NCBI GenBank assembly: GCA_016926985.1
Contig: JAFGNO010000158.1
Coordinates: 1 to 6,300, forward strand
Source: Anaerolineae bacterium
Lineage (GTDB): Bacteria; Chloroflexota; Anaerolineae; Aggregatilineales; UBA3940
DNA length: 6,300 bases
Direction of reading: 5' to 3'
Numbering within the stretch: position 1 is the first letter of the stretch; every line of letters begins with the position of its first letter. This document shows, piece by piece, positions 1 through 3,889 of the stretch. The position numbers were made by a program, and so were the translations under genes. The notes beneath the pieces are model-generated. The model ran no database searches. It was not told the origin of the DNA and saw only the letters and a program-made list of their open reading frames with translations.

Positions 1-91
1 GAGCCATGGTCGTAAAGGCTGGCTTGTTCCGCGCAGCCGGTTTGCCGTTCAGGCAGCGGTCAGGGTGGATCCCTCCTCCGTCGGGATAACA
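1..91. repeat. Edge-truncated copy of a small dispersed repeat element
   Basis: Positions 17-91 align without gaps to 152-226 at a fixed offset of 135 bases. By my hand count about 58 of 75 bases match. The most conserved block is the last 31 bases (61-91 against 196-226), with three differences; it contains GGATCCCTCCT and CGTCGGGAT. The middle of this copy can form a short hairpin (GCC, loop, GGC near 44-53), at the same place where the other copy has its own hairpin. The left arm expected for a full copy would lie before the window start. No credible gene is present: the short open frames here run through the repeat and have no ribosome binding site. Confidence 0.6.
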
Positions 92-105
92 CGGCTCCCC
101 GGGTT

Positions 106-226
106 GTCATTTCGAGCGCAGCGAGAAATCCGCCCAAGCCACAGCCGTACGGGCTGGCCTCTGCTGCGCATTCGGCTTACCGCTGATGCGGTGATCAGGG
201 CGGATCCCTCCTGCGTCGGGATGACA
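106..226. repeat. Small repeat element with imperfect inverted arms (MITE/REP-like)
   Basis: The left arm at 106-134 begins GTCATTTCGAGCGCAGCGAG and ends ATCCGCC. The reverse complement of 198-225 begins GTCATCCCGACGCAGGAGGG and also ends ATCCGCC, so the two arms are imperfect inverted repeats enclosing about 65 bases. The interior has two small hairpins: CAGCC/GGCTG around 142-156, and ACCGC (179-183) with GCGGT (188-192) around a TGAT loop. Arm sequences of this style recur as intergenic repeats in many bacterial genomes and metagenome bins, from general knowledge. There is no transposase, so if mobile it would be non-autonomous. The single-stranded form would be one long imperfect hairpin. 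Confidence 0.55.
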
Positions 227-293
227 GACTCCCTTAACTTTTTCACCGCGGGTGCAGCAACGCGATCTCCCCCAATATACCAAAGGCACCACC

Positions 294-322
294 GTATGGA
301 AGACTGGTTTTCAGTATATAAT
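294..322 (+). promoter_or_regulatory. Candidate promoter of the two-component operon
   Basis: A perfect TATAAT lies at 317-322 inside an AT-rich patch (TATATAATTAATA). The hexamer 17 bases upstream (TATGGA, 294-299) is a poor -35 match and there is no TG extension, so an activator may be needed or the site may be chance. Transcription would start near 329 and give a leader of about 113 bases before the kinase start at 442. Apart from this, I see no gene or convincing RNA structure in 227-426. Confidence 0.35.
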
Positions 323-426
323 TAATACAGTTCACACCTTTTTTATTACCTTTGATTGGGGTCAGCACATGCTTTCTGCGGGGCGACTCAAGCCATTAAG
401 TTCGAGCACCAATTCAACAGCGCGCT

Positions 427-433
427 GAGGTGA
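427..433 (+). promoter_or_regulatory. Ribosome binding site that decides the kinase start
   Basis: GAGGTGA matches seven bases of the consensus AAGGAGGTGA and lies 8 bases before ATG 442. The upstream in-frame GTG at 430 sits inside this motif and has no binding site of its own, so 442 is the better start. Confidence 0.6.
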
Positions 434-441
434 ATGCCATC

Positions 442-2730
442 ATGCCGTTCCTGTACGTTTCCCCGCTGCTGCTCGGCGGTTTGCTGGGGCTGATCCTTGC
501 CATCTACATCACCCGCCACCTGCGCACCCTCGGCGTTCCTGCGCTGCTGATCCTGACACTTGCCGCAGCGCTTTGGTCTGTTGCCTATGCTTTCGAGATC
601 CTTGCGCAAGGGCTGGAAACCAAGATCCTTTGGGCAAAGGTACAGTATCTGGGCATCGCGCCCCTCCCATTGTTCTGGTTTGCGTTTTCAATCTACCGCC
701 TGGGCGTGTCAGGCTGGCTGAGACGTGCTATTAAATATCGCCTCTTTCTCCTCATCCTGCCCATCACAACCTGCATCCTCGTCTTCACCAACGAGCTGCA
801 TCACCTGGTGTGGCGCGAGATCAGCCTGGTTCAGCTTGCTCCGCTGCAAATCCTTGATCTGGTTTATGGGCCTTATTTCTGGATCAATATTGGGCTGAGC
901 TATATCCTGCTGCTGTGGGGTTCGATCCGAATGGTGCTTGGGTTTCTTTCCTCTTTCTACTCCCATCGCTGGCAGATCCTGCTTGCGCTCCTGGCAGCGG
1001 TGATCCCCTGGATTGCCAACCTTCTCTACATCTTCGATATCAACCCAATCCCCGGTCTGGACTGGACGCCGTTTTCATTTGTTCTGGCTGCCTTCTTGTT
1101 GACCATCAGCCTGCTGCGTTTCCACCTCATCGATATCCTGCCGATTGCTCAGCAGAAGGTCTTTGATGAGCTGCCGGACAGCCTGCTGGTGCTGGACGCC
1201 AGCGAACGCATCATCTCGCTCAACCCCGCTGCTCGCAGCCTGCTGCGGGCAGCCAGTTCTGATCTTTCCCCTTCAAGCATGAGAAACGCTGGTCAGCCGG
1301 TCTCGACGATTACACGCCTGCAAGGGCGACAACTAACCCGTCTCGATCACCCGCTTGGCGATTGGGTTCAGGAAGCGGGCTGCACAAAAGAAGCCTGTGT
1401 AGAAGTTAGCCTGGGAGAAGGGGAAAAGCGGCAGTACTATGAGCTGCACATTAAACCCATCAGCGGGTCCACCTCGCAGCCGATTGGCTGCCTGATCCTG
1501 CTGCACGATATCACGGTTCACAAGCAGGACCAGGCTGCTCTCGAGCAGGCGCGCGCCCTGCTCGAAGCAACAGTGGCGGCACGCACCGCCTCGCTGGAGC
1601 AGGCTTTGGAGCGTATGGAGAACGAGCTTGAACAGCGCACGCTGGCCGAAAAACGCTTTGCCGATGTGGTTGAGTCTGCCCCGGATGCGCTCTTGCTGGT
1701 GGATCAGAGCGGCAAGATCCTGCTGGTTAACACCCAGGCCGAACGGCTCTTTGGCTACAACAGGCATGACCTGTACGGGCAGCACATTATCAACACCCTG
1801 GCTCCCGCGCGAGAACGCGCCCGCCAGCGCCGCCAGCTCAAGCGCTACATCGATCGCCCCAGCGGCAGGTATTCAAGCAGCGGTCTCGATCTGTTCGCCC
1901 GCCGCAAGGATGGCAGCGAGTTCCCGATCGAGATCAGCCTGAGCACCCTTGACACTGCCGACGGCTTCTGGCTGGTTTTTAATGTGCGCGATATCACTCA
2001 CCGTGTCCAGGCGGAAGAAGCCCGCCAGCAGCTGCTGGAGCAGGTCAGCCAATCGCATGACCAGTTGAAAGCGCTGACGGCGCGCCTGCAGAACGTTCAG
2101 GAGATCGAGCGCCGCCAGCTTGCGGATGAGTTGCACGACCGGGTCGGGCAGTACCTGACCGGGTTGAACCTCAACCTGCAGTTTGTCCGCAACCAGTTCG
2201 ATCCGGAAACGGATGCTGCCCTCTGCAGCCGTCTGGATGATTCGATCCGCCTGCTGGAAGAAACCACCCGCCATATCCGCGGCGTGATGGCTGAGCTGCA
2301 CCCGCCGATGCTCGACCAATATGGGCTGGTTGCTGCCCTGCGCTGGTATTGTGATATTTTCAGCAGGCAGAGCGGGATCTCTACTTCGCTGGAAGGAGAA
2401 AACCTTTCTCCCCGCCTGCCGCTCGAGGTGGAGATGGCGCTTTTCCGGCTGGTGCAGGAATCGCTCAATAACGTTGTCAAGCATGCAAAAGCCAAAAACG
2501 TGCGCATCCGGATCGAAAATATGTCGAAAACCGCTACCCTGAGCGTCGAAGACGATGGGCAGGGGTTTGACCTGCAGCATAGCGATTCTTCATCCAACGC
2601 CCCGCGCTGGGGTCTCCTTACCATGCAGCAGCGTGCAGCTTCCATCGGCGGGGAGCTGAGCGTCAGTTCAACACCGGGGCAGGGGACGCGCGTCAGCGTC
2701 AAGGTCAGGAGGCAGCACGATGAAGATTAG
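442..2730 (+). CDS. Membrane sensor histidine kinase, 7TM-PAS-PAS-HisKA_3-HATPase
   Basis: This 762-residue inner-membrane kinase would autophosphorylate on a histidine and pass the phosphate to the regulator encoded next. Residues 3-232 hold about seven hydrophobic segments, with an aromatic-rich stretch (LWAKVQYLGIAPLPLFW, about 63-79) typical of the 7TM histidine-kinase sensor family (HisKA_7TM). A PAS domain covers about 241-361, a coiled coil about 362-405, and a second PAS about 406-521, ending in NVRDITHR. The HisKA_3 dimerisation helix has ELHDRVGQ with the predicted phosphoacceptor His565. The ATPase domain shows the N box QESLNNVVKHA (Glu673, Asn677), the G1 box DDGQGF (704-709) and a WGL G2 region (723-725). 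All catalytic motifs look intact. An upstream GTG at 430 would add four residues. The gene overlaps the next by 11 bases. The stimulus cannot be read from sequence; PAS domains may bind heme, flavin or small ligands, but no specific ligand residues are recognisable. Confidence 0.93.
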   Translation: MPFLYVSPLLLGGLLGLILAIYITRHLRTLGVPALLILTLAAALWSVAYAFEILAQGLETKILWAKVQYLGIAPLPLFWFAFSIYRLGVSGWLRRAIKYRLFLLILPITTCILVFTNELHHLVWREISLVQLAPLQILDLVYGPYFWINIGLSYILLLWGSIRMVLGFLSSFYSHRWQILLALLAAVIPWIANLLYIFDINPIPGLDWTPFSFVLAAFLLTISLLRFHLIDILPIAQQKVFDELPDSLLVLDASERIISLNPAARSLLRAASSDLSPSSMRNAGQPVSTITRLQGRQLTRLDHPLGDWVQEAGCTKEACVEVSLGEGEKRQYYELHIKPISGSTSQPIGCLILLHDITVHKQDQAALEQARALLEATVAARTASLEQALERMENELEQRTLAEKRFADVVESAPDALLLVDQSGKILLVNTQAERLFGYNRHDLYGQHIINTLAPARERARQRRQLKRYIDRPSGRYSSSGLDLFARRKDGSEFPIEISLSTLDTADGFWLVFNVRDITHRVQAEEARQQLLEQVSQSHDQLKALTARLQNVQEIERRQLADELHDRVGQYLTGLNLNLQFVRNQFDPETDAALCSRLDDSIRLLEETTRHIRGVMAELHPPMLDQYGLVAALRWYCDIFSRQSGISTSLEGENLSPRLPLEVEMALFRLVQESLNNVVKHAKAKNVRIRIENMSKTATLSVEDDGQGFDLQHSDSSSNAPRWGLLTMQQRAASIGGELSVSSTPGQGTRVSVKVRRQHDED
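2707..2712 (+). promoter_or_regulatory. Ribosome binding site of the response regulator, inside the kinase gene
   Basis: AGGAGG lies 7 bases before ATG 2720, within the last codons of the kinase. With the 11-base overlap, this arrangement favours translational coupling of kinase and regulator. Confidence 0.8.
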
Positions 2731-3370
2731 AGTCCTGATTGCCGACGACCACGCCGTGGTGCGGGATGGGCTGCGGGCGGTGCTGGAGACGCACCCTGAT
2801 ATCACGGTGGTTGGCGACGCCCCGGACGGAGAGAAGGCAGTGGAGCTCGCCCTGGAGCTGGCGCCGGATGTGGTCATCATGGACATCGGCATGCCTGAAC
2901 TTGACGGCATCAGCTCCACGCTGCAGATCGCTGAAGCTGTACCATTTGCCAGCGTCATCATCCTTTCGATGTCGGGGACGGCTGAGCAGGTTTTCGATGC
3001 CCTGCAGGCGGGCGCGCGCGGCTACCTGCTCAAGGAATCCGCCGGGCGCGAGGTCATCAACGCCGTGCTTGCCTGTCATGCGGGCAACTTCTATCTGTCA
3101 CAGCCGATCATCAACACGCTGGTATCCGATTACCTGCAGTACCGCCAAAAGCCAAGCGAACCGTGCACTTCGCTCGAGAAACTCAGCCGGCGCGAGCGCG
3201 AGATCCTGCCGCTGGTGGCCAGCGGCAAGAGCAGCATCGAAATTGCCGAGATGCTTTTTATCTCCTCCAAATCGGTCGATACCTACCGCAGCCGCCTGAT
3301 GCGCAAGCTGGGCGTTAACGATCTTCCCGGCCTGGTGCGCTTTGCTATCCAAAACGATCTGCTGCCCTAG
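2720..3370 (+). CDS. NarL/FixJ-type response regulator, REC-LuxR HTH
   Basis: This 216-residue cytoplasmic regulator is the expected partner of the upstream kinase, since HisKA_3 kinases normally pair with NarL-type regulators. The receiver domain (about 1-118) has the acidic pair Asp9-Asp10, phosphoacceptor Asp55 in VVIMDIGMPELDG, a Ser at 83 in the usual Thr/Ser switch position, and Lys105 in GYLLKES. A linker leads to a LuxR-type helix-turn-helix (about 153-214): LSRREREILPLVASGKSS, then IAEMLFISSKSVDTYRSRL, ending in RKLGV. Length and residue set are normal for the family. The start is fixed by the ribosome binding site at 2707-2712. Target genes are not visible directly. Its own operon and the downstream intergenic region, where direct repeats flank a promoter, are candidates by position only. 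I find no convincing hairpin terminator directly after the stop. Confidence 0.95.
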   Translation: MKIRVLIADDHAVVRDGLRAVLETHPDITVVGDAPDGEKAVELALELAPDVVIMDIGMPELDGISSTLQIAEAVPFASVIILSMSGTAEQVFDALQAGARGYLLKESAGREVINAVLACHAGNFYLSQPIINTLVSDYLQYRQKPSEPCTSLEKLSRREREILPLVASGKSSIEIAEMLFISSKSVDTYRSRLMRKLGVNDLPGLVRFAIQNDLLP

Positions 3371-3392
3371 CTTTGCCTGTTTTTCTAAAAAA

Positions 3393-3433
3393 TGTCAAGA
3401 TTTCCCTACAAGCGGTGTCAAGATTTCCCTACA
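3393..3433. repeat. Two exact 18-bp direct repeats, TG...CA type
   Basis: TGTCAAGATTTCCCTACA occurs at 3393-3410 and again, identical, at 3416-3433, separated by AGCGG (period 23). Each unit begins TG and ends CA. Two readings are possible. First, tandem transposase-binding repeats at a relict IS21-like element end: that family has TG...CA ends with multiple internal copies of the terminal repeat. Second, a pair of operator sites, since the second copy ends where the -35 region of the promoter at 3452-3460 should be. No transposase gene or matching opposite end is in the window. Confidence 0.8.
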
Positions 3434-3451
3434 GAAAATTTGCCTGAATTG

Positions 3452-3460
3452 TGCTATAGT
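3452..3460 (+). promoter_or_regulatory. Extended -10 promoter upstream of the structured RNA
   Basis: TGC followed by TATAGT (3455-3460) forms an extended -10 element with one mismatch to TATAAT. No good -35 is present 17 bases upstream (CAGAAA), which fits extended -10 or activator-dependent promoters. The expected start is near 3467, just before the first RNA hairpin. Confidence 0.45.
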
Positions 3461-3466
3461 AGATTT

Positions 3467-3674
3467 AAACCTATGAGAATAGGGTTTGATGTTGGTCGAA
3501 TGTTCAAGGAAAACCTCTCCAGGGTTGCTGTTTTCTTTTAATCGACATTCGCACATCAAAGTGATGGGATGCGTTGAACCAATGACCGGGTGTGGTCGCT
3601 GAGCCCGCGAAAACGGGCGAGGTCATTGGGGAGCAAGTAGCGAAACCGGCCCAGAAGGCTGGTTTATTTATTTT
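3467..3674 (+). ncRNA. Predicted structured RNA of about 200 nt, family unknown
   Basis: Two hairpin domains can be drawn by hand. Domain 1 pairs TTTGATGT (3485-3492) with ACATCAAA (3553-3560), CGAATGT (3497-3503) with ACATTCG (3545-3551), and AAGGAAAAC (3506-3514) with GTTTTCTTT (3530-3538, one G-T pair), leaving a 15-nt loop. Domain 2 has a perfect 9-bp stem CCAATGACC (3579-3587) with GGTCATTGG (3621-3629), enclosing a GCCCG/CGGGC hairpin (3603-3607 with 3614-3618). TCGCT (3596-3600), inside that stem, can pair with AGCGA (3639-3643) outside it, forming a pseudoknot next to the terminator. An upstream extended -10 and a terminal intrinsic terminator frame the unit. I do not recognise it as tmRNA, RNase P RNA, 6S RNA or a c-di-GMP-I riboswitch. 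The raiA RNA family is a candidate that I cannot confirm. Either an independent small RNA or a terminating leader is possible. Confidence 0.5.
3643..3674 (+). terminator. Intrinsic terminator ending the structured RNA
   Basis: AAACCGGCC (3643-3651) pairs with GGCTGGTTT (3657-3665) through nine pairs including one G-T, around a CAGAA loop. It is followed by the T-rich tract TTTATTTATTTT (3663-3674). The GC core is seven pairs. The T tract is interrupted by A twice, so efficiency may be moderate. Bases AGCGA(AA)CC just before and inside the left arm can instead pair upstream, so the terminator may compete with the pseudoknot. Confidence 0.65.
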
Positions 3675-3754
3675 AGGCAGTTATTCTTTACAAGGTAGTG
3701 TATTAATGGATTTACTGTCAGGGGTTTGTGTCTCGGGGATTTATCGGTTTTCTT

Positions 3755-3783
3755 TTCCCAACGTTGTTCCATATTCCCAACGT
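3755..3783. repeat. Pair of 10-bp direct repeats upstream of the surface-protein promoter
   Basis: TTCCCAACGT occurs at 3755-3764 and 3774-3783, a period of 19 bases. The pair ends 33 bases before the -35 element at 3817. This position would suit an activator or other regulator, but no protein can be named. The rest of 3675-3816 shows no gene that I can support. Confidence 0.5.
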
Positions 3784-3816
3784 AGAGAGGAGGTTTGAGC
3801 GAGAACTTCCATTTTT

Positions 3817-3845
3817 TTCACAATTTAGAATAAGGTTCGTATTAT
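3817..3845 (+). promoter_or_regulatory. Sigma-70-like promoter of the surface-protein gene
   Basis: TTCACA (3817-3822, one mismatch to TTGACA) and TATTAT (3840-3845, one mismatch to TATAAT) are separated by an ideal 17 bases. The expected start is near 3852, giving a leader of about 38 bases before ATG 3890. It lies downstream of the terminator at 3643-3674, so the gene need not depend on read-through from the RNA upstream. Confidence 0.65.
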
Positions 3846-3861
3846 CCATTTTTCATTCGGT

Positions 3862-3885
3862 CACGTAAGGACCACGTAAGGAGGT
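3862..3885 (+). promoter_or_regulatory. Duplicated 11-bp unit ending in a strong ribosome binding site
   Basis: CACGTAAGGA occurs at 3862-3871 and 3873-3882 (period 11), so an AAGGA core appears twice before the start. The second copy extends to AAGGAGGT (3878-3885), a near-perfect Shine-Dalgarno sequence 4 bases before ATG 3890. This fixes the start of the surface-protein gene. The first AAGGA is too far away to serve that ATG. Confidence 0.7.
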
Positions 3886-3889
3886 AACG

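Noticed and set aside
49..325. Several 60-90 codon frames on both strands in the first 330 bases
   Set aside because: They lie within the repeat elements, lack ribosome binding sites and encode low-complexity, non-protein-like sequence.
1873..2580. 235-codon open frame on the minus strand inside the kinase gene
   Set aside because: It is a shadow of a GC-biased coding frame. The + strand frame carries intact kinase motifs throughout.
2739..3299. 186-codon + strand frame overlapping the response regulator
   Set aside because: It is an off-frame reading rich in Arg, Ser and Trp, overlapping a clear REC-LuxR protein.
3371..3400. Terminator directly after the response regulator
   Set aside because: T-rich and A-rich runs are present, but no stable hairpin precedes them.
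3467..3674. c-di-GMP-I, cobalamin or c-di-AMP riboswitch
   Set aside because: The conserved core strings that I know for these families are not present.
3687..3716. Promoter TTTACA ... TTTACT
   Set aside because: The -10 matches only four of six bases and a clearly better promoter lies at 3817-3845.
3592..3798. 68-codon open frame starting GTG on the + strand
   Set aside because: It runs through the pseudoknot stem and terminator, has no ribosome binding site, and its product resembles no protein.
3795..3833. Possible 12-residue leader peptide starting TTG after GAGGAGG
   Set aside because: The spacing from GGAGG to TTG is only one base and the reading frame is very short; chance is more likely.
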